NCBI GenBank assembly: GCA_005784505.1
Contig: VCAZ01000041.1
Span: forward strand, 763,501-827,500
Length of the DNA stretch: 64,000 nt
Direction: 5' to 3'
Source of the DNA: Bagarius yarrelli
Taxonomy: Eukaryota; Chordata; Actinopteri; Siluriformes; Sisoridae
Positions 38,678 to 49,476 of this stretch are shown piece after piece; positions within the stretch are counted from its first letter, which is position 1; every line of letters starts with the position of its first letter. Under the pieces are notes generated by a model. The model was not told the origin of the DNA. It worked only from the letters and a program-made list of their open reading frames with translations, and made no database searches. The translations under genes and the position numbers were made by a program.

Positions 38678-38932
38678 TAAACCTTTTTTCCCCTGTTATA
38701 TTAATTTTAATTCTAAATTCAGCTCGATTGATTGATGAATGATGTGTTATTACTTTAGGATAAAATGTATTTGCGGAAAAACAAAGACAGAATAAAACTT
38801 TCGGACTTTCAGTGAAACAGTTAAAGAGGGGAGAAGGTTCGGGTTCGGGTTCGGGTTCGGTACTGACCCCGGGATGTAGTGCGGATCTGGTGTCACCAAA
38901 ACTTTGCTGAACTTCGGAGGGAATTTCTCCAT
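31845..38932 (-). CDS. cimip2b: Ciliary microtubule inner protein 2B (FAM166B), six exons
   Basis: CIMIP2 proteins sit inside the doublet microtubules of motile cilia and sperm flagella. Exons in transcript order: 38932-38868, 36097-35874, 34945-34857 (or to 34797), 34146-34014, 33123-32911, 31930-31845. They join in phase to 269 aa, or 289 aa with the longer exon 3; human FAM166B is about 275 aa. Family hallmarks are the repeated G-Y-x-G-[FYH]-x-P units: PHYIPGYAGYCP at the N-terminus, MIPGYTGFIPR, SGFTGYVPRAKF with GSGFPFITN, and HYTGHVPGYKF with YGQTFGELT at the C-terminus. The intron after exon 4 begins GC (CAG|GCAAGA) and ends AG, a known minor splice class. An AATAAA on this strand (31812-31807) lies about 33 nt past the stop. 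It is tail to tail with rusc2, as expected from human 9p13.3. Confidence 0.92.
33240..33575 (-). mobile_element. Two mermaid-like SINE copies, reverse
   Basis: GGCCTTGCTCAGGGGCCCAG at 33252 and GGCCTTGCTCAGGGGCCCAA at 33462, the second running to GAGCCACCACTTTCCCA. In cimip2b intron 4. Confidence 0.75.
34210..34600 (+). repeat. GTGTATGTGA minisatellite in cimip2b intron 3
   Basis: About 390 bases of GTGTATGTGA / GTGTGCGAGT variants with a pure (TG)n core at about 34469-34488. Confidence 0.9.
35630..35812 (-). mobile_element. mermaid-like SINE, reverse, nearly complete
   Basis: From GGTAGACGTTCTTAACCAGAG through GGCCCTTGCTCAGAGGCCC to CTTAACCACTAAACCACCAC. In cimip2b intron 2. Confidence 0.8.
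36390..36590 (+). mobile_element. GGGGCAGCACGRTGGCTTAG-type SINE, partial
   Basis: GGGGCAGCACGATGGCTTAG, then CAGGGGTCTTTCTGTGTGC and a (GGAT)n tail. Second SINE family of the window (see 53025-53345). Confidence 0.7.
37410..37592 (-). mobile_element. mermaid-like SINE, reverse
   Basis: GCATTCAGCAGACGCCGTTATC through ACTGCGCCACCACTTCCCA, inside the 1.7 kb element. Confidence 0.75.
38030..38290 (-). mobile_element. GCAGCACGGTGGCTTAG-type SINE, reverse, partial
   Basis: CCCGCTTATTCCCTAATTC, GGACAGGTCATCAGTCC, ATACATGTTTTTGGACTGTG. The head with the tRNA-like part is missing. Confidence 0.75.
38463..38516. repeat. (AAT)n microsatellite
   Basis: Two runs of AAT split by a few bases. Confidence 0.9.
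38640..38674. repeat. (CA)n microsatellite
   Basis: About 17 CA units in cimip2b intron 1. Confidence 0.95.
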
Positions 38933-39099
38933 CGCTGTATGTTCGTCTCCCGCGTCTCCTTGCGTGCGTGTGCGTGTCGTTGCTATAGTGTTGTCCTGCT
39001 AAGGAATTCGCACGCAAAGGTGTCTCATCCTGTGACGTCATCACGTCCGGGACAACACGTTTTGCATGAACGTTTGTCTCATTATAGAAAATGATAACA

Positions 39100-40060
39100 A
39101 CTTTATTTTTTAAAATACTTTATGGGAAAAATTTACCTACATAAAGAAAACCAAAATTTATGTTTAAAAATATGTTTTTAAAAAGTCAATAATTTAGGAC
39201 AATTAAAAATTAATATTGTACTCAAATATCACAATTAGTGTTATTTAAAGGGTTTAAAAAAAAACAAACCCCTGAATTATTATTGCTTTTAAGATGAATT
39301 AAACTCATGCACGTCACCCCATTCAGATAAAATAAATTACAGATTGTTAATTTTATTTTTAAGCATCCATATAAGAATATTTTTTTGGTACCTAGTATTT
39401 ATTAGGTATCTTTGATAGCCAGTATTTTTGCAGATTGTGGTTTTCATCGCCGTCTAGTGGTCAATATTGGAAAAACACCCTGTGTGGGGTTTTTTTCCCC
39501 GTTTTTTTTTTAAAATTCTCCCTTGTATAAAAAAAGAGACCTAAAAAATCCAGATGCTAAAAAAATCTAGCTGTTAGATTGTTTTGCCACAAAGTATTGG
39601 GCCTCCATCCTCTAGTTCACCTGTTAATCTAAAGAAACGACTTCAGGATGTTGTTGAAGTGCAGGGTTGTCTGCAGCACAGCAGCAGTAGTGTGTGAGGT
39701 TAATTGGTAATTATTTTTATTCACTTAGCAAAGTATCTTCTGTAAAAACATGTAAACATCCACAATGTTTGCTTTTTTCTCAAAACCAGAAAGCAGCTTA
39801 TTGTTCTGGTTTCGTCACCGTCTCCGAGCAGCAGTAATTCACAGCTGGAATTTGTGGCATTTGAAAGATAAGCAAAGATTTAGCTAAGTGGAAGTCATTG
39901 TCTGCTGAGTCATTAAGTGTGTTTAGTCTGGATTAGCCGAGTCAGACGTAGCACTTTAGATGAGCTGCTCAGGTAAATCCAGCAGAAGAGCAAAAACATT
40001 GTTTGTAGTGGAGCAAAAAAAAAATCAGATTGTAGCTAAAAGGTTTAGCATTTTTGTTGT
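39100..40060. other. Region upstream of cimip2b, no gene seen
   Basis: AT-rich DNA. The cimip2b promoter is probably within 38933-39100, where CpG and GC content rise, but no TATA box is seen. Confidence 0.4.
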
Positions 40061-40074
40061 GTTTTGTACAATTG

Positions 40075-40750
40075 CCACTGTGATTAAAAGCAGAGAAAGT
40101 AAGCCCCTCCCACAATTCTCGCTGTGATTGACAGCAGAGTAACCCCTCCCACAATTCTTACTGGGATTGACAGCAAAGAAAGAAAGAGTCAGTGGAGAGT
40201 GAAAGTAAGCCCCTCCTACATTTGTCACTGTGATTGACAGTAGAGTAAGCCCCTCATTTAATTCGCACTATGATGGACAGTGGAGAGAAAAAGAGTAAGC
40301 CCCTCCTACAATTGTAACTAAAATCGACAGTGGAGAGAGAGATTAGTGCTGAGTAAGCCCCTCCTACTATTCTCACTGTGATTGACAGTGAAAAGAGAGA
40401 GAGAGAGTAAGCCCCTCCCACAATTCTTACTGTGAGTGACAGGGGAGAGAGAGAGAGACAAAGAGGAAGATAGAGAGAGAAAGAGAAAGCAAAAGAGAGT
40501 AAGCCCTTCCCAAAACTGTCAATGTGATTGACAGTGGAGAGAGAGAGTAAGCCCCTCCCACAATTGTCACTGTGATTGACCATAAAGAGTGAGAGAGTAG
40601 GACCCTCCCACAGCTGTCAATGTGTTGGACAGTAAAATAAACGAGAGAAAGAGAGGCAGAAAAAGAGACAGAGAAAGTCCCTTGCAGGGATGTCACTGTA
40701 ACTGACAGTGTAGAGAGACAGACTGACAGACAGAGTAAGCCCCTTCCACA
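40075..40750. repeat. Minisatellite with GTAAGCCCCTCCCACAATTC-type units
   Basis: About ten units of 50-90 bases: AGTAAGCCCCTCCCACAATT, then CTGTGATTGACAGTG, then a variable (GA)n spacer. Units differ by point changes and by GA length. Confidence 0.9.
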
Positions 40751-41332
40751 TCAGTCATAGATTTCAATCAGTGACATCATCAGAATTTGACCTCACAATC
40801 TCCCAAAAGTCAAAAAAATACTCTTAAGGGAAGCGATTTTGCTGTATAAACCTGGATAATAAACACAAGTGCAGATTTAACTTGAGGCTAGTACACAGAG
40901 TTGAGCAACATTTTTTGAGTTAATGAATGAAAGGCGTGGTCACTTGAGATCTGTGCCAAAAGTTTTCCCCACCCACTTCCCCAACTGTAATGTTAGTAGT
41001 TGTATAAGTAACTGTGAGAAAGGAACAACAGCTAAGCAAGAAAAAAAAGAAAGGACAAAAAGTTTGAAAGGAGAAACTTTTAACAGCTATTGTAAGGAAT
41101 GTACAGTAAGTAGCAACTTGACTGACATTCCAAGTAATTTGATCATGTTTAATGAATCATTTGTTAACACTAAAGCTGTAATTGTTGTGGCCCAAAATGA
41201 AATACAATCTGGAACATTATGATATGAGAAAGCAACTAATATATAGTTGTATAAATATCAATAATTTATTATTTCGTTAATGTAAATCAACAACTGCATT
41301 GGACTAAGGACCCACCCTTGAGGTACACCTTA

Positions 41333-41585
41333 CACTATATCTGTAAAAGCTTGTGGACACTATAAGTCTTGTCACACATTCTGAAGCACATGGTTGTCTA
41401 GAATGTCTTTGTATGTTGTTGCAGCATGGCAATGTCCCTGTGCACAAAGCCCCTGAGCTCCATGCAGGCATGCTATGTAATTTAGTGTGTGGTGATGGAG
41501 GCAGCAGATTTCAATAATGTTTAACCAGACTCTAACAATTTTAGCAAAATTGCACAAGGTATAAATTGTCCTTTAAGTCAATTTT
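41333..41585 (-). mobile_element. Tc1/mariner-like MITE fragment, reverse
   Basis: GCAGCATGGCAATGTCCCTG and TGCACAAAGCCCCTGAGCTC are the reverse of the block at 17650-17690; it starts CTGTAAAAGCTTGTGGACAC, a diverged end. Confidence 0.6.
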
Positions 41586-41689
41586 GAGGGTATGGTCTAG
41601 TTACTTTTTACATAATTACCTAATAGATATAATACATCACTAATAATATTCTGATGATAATGTGGAGCTTGCATGTTTGCCCTGCGCTT

Positions 41690-41960
41690 CAGCGGTTACC
41701 TCAGGATTCTCTGATTTTCTCATCTAGCATAAATGTTTTATACTGTAGGTTAATTAGTAGATCTAAATTGTATGAAGTGTTTAAATGGGTGTGTATGGGT
41801 GTGTTTTGGTGGAGGGACTATGACTTTTGATGGACTGGTACCCAGTGCCCCGGACCCAATAGAATAGACTTGGTGTTTTCTGTTACCCTTGTAGGGCAAG
41901 CGGTTGGGAAATTAGATTCAAGGATAAAATGATGAAAGGATGGATGGATGGATGGGCAGT
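41690..41960 (+). mobile_element. Diverged SINE of the GCAGCACGGTGGCTTAG family
   Basis: Degraded body with TAGGTTAATTAGTAGATC, GATGGACTGGTACCC and the (GGAT)n tail at 41937-41955. Confidence 0.45.
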
Positions 41961-42483
41961 CAGACAGGATTTCAGGTTTATCACGTTATTTGCCACTGAC
42001 CAAAAGCCACCAGTGGTTTCTTGAGCCAAATCTATAACAATCAATTCCCTTCTTTTCGATTTTGTGCCAGATCAGATTTGGTTAAAACTCTTTTGCTCTC
42101 ATGTTTTAGTTCTGGATAAAATTTTCTGAAGCAGTGTAACTACAGCTTACCCTCAAACACAGGAATGTAAATCTTATCAATCCGCAGGAATGCTTTAATG
42201 CTTCTCAACTGTACACACACTCAGTTAAGGTTTCATGAGGATTGTAAAATGTGTGCCTCTAGTCCTTTATAAGAGAGAGAAAAAAAACTTTTAAATTGTT
42301 GAGTTAAAGCTATAGCTTAGTAGGTACAATTTGTATCCTTAAAGTGGTGAAATTAATTTAATGCTGACTAACTGAAATGCCACTTTAATACAGGTTTGGA
42401 CGTCAGCCCAAGTGGCTATGGGCTGTTTGCTTTGAGTTTCGGTTATTGTGGTTTCTGTGTCTTTTTTTTTTTTTTTTTTACAG

Positions 42484-42678
42484 AATTTTCAGACGTGTCA
42501 AGGCAGATCAGAACTTCATGGTATAGACTGGAAGAGCGGAAAATCAAGTGGCCGTTCCACACAGCCTGATCTAGGAATATGAAGAAGGAATGTGGGCGGC
42601 CTGTGTCAGCTGCCTTGAAGTCTGCCCGACGAGTTTTACTTCACTTCCTGCTCTGTGCTATCTGTCATCACCTGTCAG
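42484..42678 (+). other. Possible 5' untranslated exon of the C8orf58-like gene with an upstream ORF
   Basis: Preceded by an 18-base T tract and TTACAG, and ending CTGTCAG|GTAGGA, so both splice sites look usable. It holds an ATG at 42579 that stays open for 33 codons to the donor. None of the acceptors seen before 42795 would fuse this frame to the main coding frame, so it would act as an upstream ORF at most. Confidence 0.35.
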
Positions 42679-42780
42679 GTAGGATAGGTGTTGCACTAAG
42701 CAGTAAGACAGCACACACACGCTTCGAAGTTCTTCAATAGACGGAGCTTGGTTACATTTCTGAGGCTGAAAGAGGGACTA

Positions 42781-45700
42781 ATGAATCTCTACAGGAGTTT
42801 TGGGTGTTTGCTGGAGACCTGGGTGGCTGATGGTTACCCGCCTGAACGCTCAAGCTCAGTAGAGGCATTGAAAAAAAAATTTGAACCGAACAGCAGCGAG
42901 TCTGCATCTCCAAACTTCCTGAGACTTACAGGAGCTGCTCTGAGGTCTGAATCTGAGGACTCTGGAGTGGAGCTGCCATCTATGGTCAGCCCTTTGACCT
43001 CCCAGCACCGAGTTCTGACCTTACAGGTTTCACAGCTAGAAGAAGATGATTTCAGACCGTCATCTTCCTCGCCGGCTCTGTCTCAGTGCTCGTCATCCTC
43101 ATCATTCTTCTCAGTAAGAGAAAGCTCTAAAGCTTTTAAAGGAGTTGTAAAACTGCCGGAGCCATGCGGGCTGAAGGTGGAAGAAGCACTGAGAAGAACA
43201 GAGCCATCCTGGAGGAGTAATGTGGATGGTAACATTAGGCGTCGGTGTAACACGACTTCAATATCCAGTAGTTCTTTTATACCCTCGATACGCTCCAGAC
43301 TTGGGAGCATAGGTCAAGGACAGCCTAATGCACAGCTAGCTGATAAACAGAGATCTTCAGCAATGCCTAACAGAACACACATCCCACAGGAGCCTGCAGT
43401 CAGTAACAAAGAGCCACAAGCGGTAACAATCACCTTTATTTACATCACATTTGACTGTATAAACAAGTTTATTTATACTAAATAGATTTAATTTAAATTC
43501 TTAAATGTATAATTTTAACAAGTTTATTTTGTTCCATTTACAGAAGAGGGTGAAAATCATTTCCACTCATGTATGTTGGTTGGGAAAATATAACCAAATC
43601 TATATAATTTCCCAATTATGGGTAATAAAAAACAGCATTTAATGTGGTACTAAAAGGTTTTGGGAAAAGTTTGGATAATAGCATCACTGTACCGGGAGCA
43701 CAGGACGCCCTGGATTCACGTTAACTATAGTGGAAAGTCCATATTTTCCAATGTTACAAGTAAAGATATTTTACTGTTTTACATTTGTGAGTTAAAGGGG
43801 GGCCATCTGTCCCTTGGTGCAGCATCTGGGGGCTCCAAATTAATGTTACGTAACTACAAATGAATTTCAGAATGAACTGTTTTCTCCAATTATATCTTTA
43901 AAGTAGCATTGTTCCCTTAATTATTTTCCTTTTTTTTATGTTCTTAAACTCAAAAATGTCTGGGAAGAATGACAGACCCCCTTATGGCTTACACCTTTTC
44001 AGTATTTAAGTTGTTGAACAGATAACTTAAATACTGAATCTGGGTGAACCTTGTATATTTTTGGCCTGTTTTGAATACCAGGGATCCAGACATAGTACTT
44101 GTCTCCATATACTGTATATTAGGGAAGTATGCGATTTTGGACATCTTGGATTCTTTTGGCTGATGATGTCTTGTCTGTACAACAACTTAAATACTGGACA
44201 TATTACTGAAAAAGGGGTAGGACAGTGTTTAAGGTGTTGGACTGCTAATCAAAAGATCGGGGTTCAATTTCTATCACCACCAAGTTGCCACTGCTGGGCT
44301 CCTGAGCAAAGCCGTTAAATCCCAATTGTTCAGTTGTATAAAAGAGATAAATGTAAGTGGCCGTTGGATACGGTCGCCTCCAAATGCCGTATACGTTAAT
44401 GTAAATAGTGTCAATGGGAAACCTTGTTATAATCCATCTTACTGTGATGTGAAAGCAAAAAAATCCTTGATCCAGACTCAAAAACAAGAACTATTTAGCT
44501 TAGGTGTGAGAAAGTTGAGCGTAATAAACCCCTCATGTCACATTTCTGATTAGGAGCCTCCTTTGATCATTTAGATTAGACAAATTTTTAGAGATGGTAT
44601 AATGAGTCCTAAACTTTTGTGAGCTGTCAGCAGACCTTTGACCTATTTGCACTCCATAGCATTTTTTCATTGGTAAATATGCCGCCTGACTGACATGTAA
44701 AGCAACCAATAACGGTTTACGAAACCATAAATTTACAACCGTCTGAACCGAATGAACCTGTAAACGTCACGATTTTTAAAAAATTCCAGCATTTAGCTGA
44801 ACCTTATCAGCGCTCAGTGTTACAGTTGTAAACACGACACTTCCATTTTCCACGAAAGAAAGAGTGTCAGAAAGGGGCGTTAAAAACACACACAAACATC
44901 TCCTAGAAATCTGGTAGAATCCAGCCATACAAAAAATCCTGAAGAGTTTCTATTCTTATATAAATCAGATATTAAGTCAGCTTTTTGTGGGCGTGGCCAC
45001 TAAGGCTAAGCCTTTAACATGGTGGATTACAGTTTCTGAACGGACAGACTGGGATTTTGTTAATCTTTTAATCTTTTAATATTTAGTTTTTATTGTTATA
45101 TATAGTTATTGTCTGGGGCTCCATTAATGGTGGAGGTTAGGATGATTCTAAGAATCCACGCACTTTCAGGGCCCCTAAAAATCTGTGTTATCATTAGAAA
45201 CAGTATTATTACTAGCAGTATTGTAATAGTATGTTTGCTGTAGAATTGGTGTGGTAAGAGGCCCAACCTCATATTCTTTCTTGAGCCCATAATTGCTAGC
45301 GGTGCCCCTGTTTATTTCTTTGTTTTTTTGGGTTTTTTTTACCAAATTATCCATTAGCTATTATAGCCAAATAAGTAATATATGTTTAATTACGGTTTAA
45401 GCATTAATATGAGGTTAAAATACAGACAAAAAATAAAGACCTGATGTTGCGTTCAACAACAAAGCACTTAAAGGTGATGTCCTGATAATTATCATTTCTT
45501 TAGTAGGAAAAAGGATCGCCATGATTGAAATAGTAGCCATTAATATTGACTCACATCTGACATCGTTACAATTAATACAATTAATAATACATCATCAACA
45601 AAACTTGTTTGTCCCTTGTTTCTGGAGCAATTATCATTTAATTATAAGGGCTTTATGATCTGTTGGGTAAATCAAAGTATAGATAAAAAGGGAGATGAAA

Positions 45701-47469
45701 TACTTTATAAATTAATGAATAAATTCGGATTTTGAAAACAATAATAAATCTTTTATTCTATTAAATAAAGAAATAACATTAAACAAAAACAAAATGCCGA
45801 AATATATCAAAGAAAATATCTTTACACACTTTTATTATTAGGTTAATTTAATGTTAACAAGAATCTTTTTATTTCATTATTATTAATTGTCTTTTATACA
45901 AAAAAAAAATCCAGAATAGATTGTATGACTTTTATTATATTAGTTCCTAAATAATTCAGGTAGAACATAAAAGAACATGAAGTGACTTCTTACTTTAAAG
46001 ATTCGCATCTTTAACGTATGTCAGGTTTCGCCGCCCTGATCGTGAACAATCAGAGAGCGATAAATGACGTGGGAACAGCATTTTTTTCTCCTCTAATAAG
46101 CCTGGATAATGATCCAATGACCACACACACTTCACTACGGCGGTAAACACTTCTACACACACACACACCCACAAACCTTCACGTTCGTTATTCTGGAATA
46201 ACACTCGAGGAATAATGTGACAATAAACAGCTATTAAAGAATTAGCTTCAAGCTCATACAGGCTAAACAGGTAACAGCCTTACGATTAATTCACAATTAA
46301 CATTAATAAGATAAAAACTCACACATAGAAACCTTTACAAACGTGGCGTTTAATATTTTACCCTTCACTTATAGCTCTAAAACTAATCAACCATTAAAGG
46401 AGGAAAATAAAAATTTAAGAACAAGCATTAATGTTAACAGGCCAAACAAAAATGTAGCATGAATTAAAACAGGCTAAAGCAAAAAAACAGCCCTTTAGCC
46501 CATTGTTAAAACACAACATTAAATATTACACAATGCATAAATACATTATAATGACAGTAAACAATAAACAGACCATTCAGAAATTAGCATTAATATTAGG
46601 TCAATATTAGGTAAAATATATATTTAAAAAAATAACCTTTAAGACCTAGCATTAACGTAAATATGCTAAAGCAAATAACACCACTTATAGCATGAAAAAC
46701 ACTAGCATGAAAAATATATATTATCCTGGGTTTATCATAGGAATTAGCATTAAGACACCGGCTAAACAAATAACCGTAATACATTAATATTAATTAACAA
46801 GTAACATTAATGAAATAAATAAAATCCCTAAGATTTAGCAATGTGAACAAACTGAAGCAAACAGTAGACTTTATAGTTTATGGGTTACAACAAAAACTAA
46901 ATTAAAATACAAACTAGTATCAGATTTTAACCCTAGGTACTACACACACATCATCACTGCAGTCATGATCGTCAATGCAATAAGCATGAACAGGCTAAAA
47001 AAAACTTGAAGAGCTAGCATAAATATAAAAACACAATAGCTAAGCTAAAGCTAAAGTAGATGAGTTAAAACTAGCGTTACTATTATTTTAAATAATATAT
47101 TTTTTAATTCGAGATTAAATTTCATGGTTCTATTAATCCTTTTCTTTGTTGTGTGTGTTGGGTTAGCAGGCTTCATGTGTCACTGGACCTGAATGGAAAC
47201 AGCTGCCTGCTGGCTTCCTGTACCTGGAGCAGATGTGTCGAATGCTGGAGGAGATCGCCAGGCTGCAGAAGGAGAACCAGCAGCTGCAACAGGTGATAAA
47301 GAGCAGTCAAGACAAGACACCGGAGACGGAGACAGAGACGAAGGTCAGAGTCTTTATTTGTTCAAAAAGGCTGTGTATTAACTTCGTTTTTAGGATTTTA
47401 AGTAGCCCAAAATCCATCTCACTCTCACAGTCACATCTCACAGTGTTATTAACCCTGTTTTGTTTTTTA

Positions 47470-47518
<49 letters not shown>

Positions 47519-49390
47519 AGAGACAGAGACAGAAAGAGAGGCAGAGAGAGAGACAAAGAGAGGGGAGAGAGAGAAAACGAGAGAGAGACAAAGAGAGGGG
47601 AGAGAGAGAAAACGAGAGAGAGACAAAGAGAGGGGGAGAGACAGAGAGAGAGAGACAGAGAGAGGGGGAGAGAGAGAAAACGAGAGAGAGAGAGGGAGAC
47701 AGAGAGAGACGACCGAGAGAGGGATAGAGAGAGAGAGGGGGAGAAAGAGAGAGGAGCAGAGAGAGGGAGGAGAAGGGCGAGAGAGAGAGGGGAAGAGGGG
47801 AGTCAAAGAGAGGGGGAGAGAGAGAGAGACAGAGAGAGGGGGAGAGAGAGAGAATGGGAGGGGGGGAGGCGAGAGAGGGGACGTTTTGAGGAGAGGAGAC
47901 AAAGAGATAGAGAGGGAAGAGGGGGGGGAGAAGGAGAAAAAACAGAGGCAGAGAGAGAAAACTGTACCTGTATATATGGTCATGCCATAAAGCATTTTTT
48001 GACTTTTTTTTTTTTTTTTTTTGACTTTTTTGATAGAGAGAGAAAGAGAGAGAGAGAGAGAAGAAGAAAAAAGAGAGAGAGTGTGTGTGTGTTTGTGTGT
48101 GCAGTATCATTTATTTCATTCATTTGAGCAGACTTAAATTATGTGTGTAGAAATTTGTGTCAAAAGCCATTAAACACAAACATGTTGGCCTGCTTCTTTT
48201 ACTCCACTACATCAGTAAATTACTCGAACCTTCACACGAGTGCTGTTTTTAGTTACTTTATCTGAATGTAATGCATTAGTTATAGTAGTGTGAGTAATTC
48301 AGCTCCCCTATCTAACAAACCTGCCCTCCTCTCAAAGCCTGAAACCACAGCGCCCCCACCTTCTCTAGAGCCGCCCTCAGAGGTTTATTCGAGGGTACTT
48401 TTTAGTTGAACTCTATCCGTTCTACGCTCCGAACTTATATATAAATGGATTTCATTTACACCTAAAGAATACTTAAGAATAGTTAAACTAGGCAGTGGTA
48501 GCTGTAATACTAGATAATGTCAGTTCACAGTGTTCTGGTGGTCTTACCTCACTCTGGAGTTTTTTTAGACATTAAAATTTAAACTTAAGTCATAGTAGCT
48601 ATAATACTAGCTAATGTCATCCCTCTCTTACAGCATGCACATCGCATTAAAGACCGCAGCGATCTGCATCAGGGCTGATATAACCACCACAACTAATTAT
48701 TCCCGGATATCACCTCATTACCAGTTACCACCTGTCTCCAGCGCACCTATTATTACGCATAATTATACTGTTCTAATCTCACACGCCATGATGTCAGATG
48801 TTTTTAGACATATTCCTCGCCTGCGATTCACTCTTGTGTAATCTCAGAGAGATTCTTTCTAAAAACTCGGCTGTTAGGCAACACCCAGTGACCCGAGTTC
48901 AAACTCAGTCCTGACACAGGAGGACGACTCGGATAAACAACAGTGCATAGTTGCGTTAAATGAGCCTTTTATTTTGTCTGGACTTTATTTATGCTAAACA
49001 AAGACTTTATCAGACGTTTGTAAAACCTGTCTTATCTGCGTCAGCTATGATTTCGGCGTCTTTGTCTTCTTGACGTGTCCACGTGTTTAGCTAGTTACAA
49101 TTTTTACCTGATTGTAAATTATTACATTCTGGATTTGTGGATTATTTGGTTTAAACAACGTGTGTATGAAATTATGGGTAGTATTTATTAGTATACAGTA
49201 AAATATGGGTAAATATCAGTTAAATAGTAAGATATCTGTAGTTTTTGTACTAACCATATTTTTTTTAGTTTTTCTATAGTATTTCTTTATTATAGCATGT
49301 TCTAATTGTTTGTTGCACTGATGGTAATCACACTGATTCGTCCTATATGTTCATTTTTGTGTTTTTTTATTTATTAATTTTTTTTATTAA

Positions 49391-49476
<86 letters not shown>

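Noticed and set aside
38824..38862. GGGTTC repeats as interstitial telomere sequence
   Set aside because: Only about four copies and the unit is not TTAGGG; simple slippage is enough.
43640..43865. 67-codon open frame in intron 1 of the C8orf58-like gene
   Set aside because: No family resemblance, no splice sites that fit the gene's phase, flanked by AT-rich repeat-like DNA.
47307..48110. 267-codon Ser/Leu-rich open frame on the - strand
   Set aside because: Translation of the GA-rich tract; opposite to an exon of the C8orf58-like gene.
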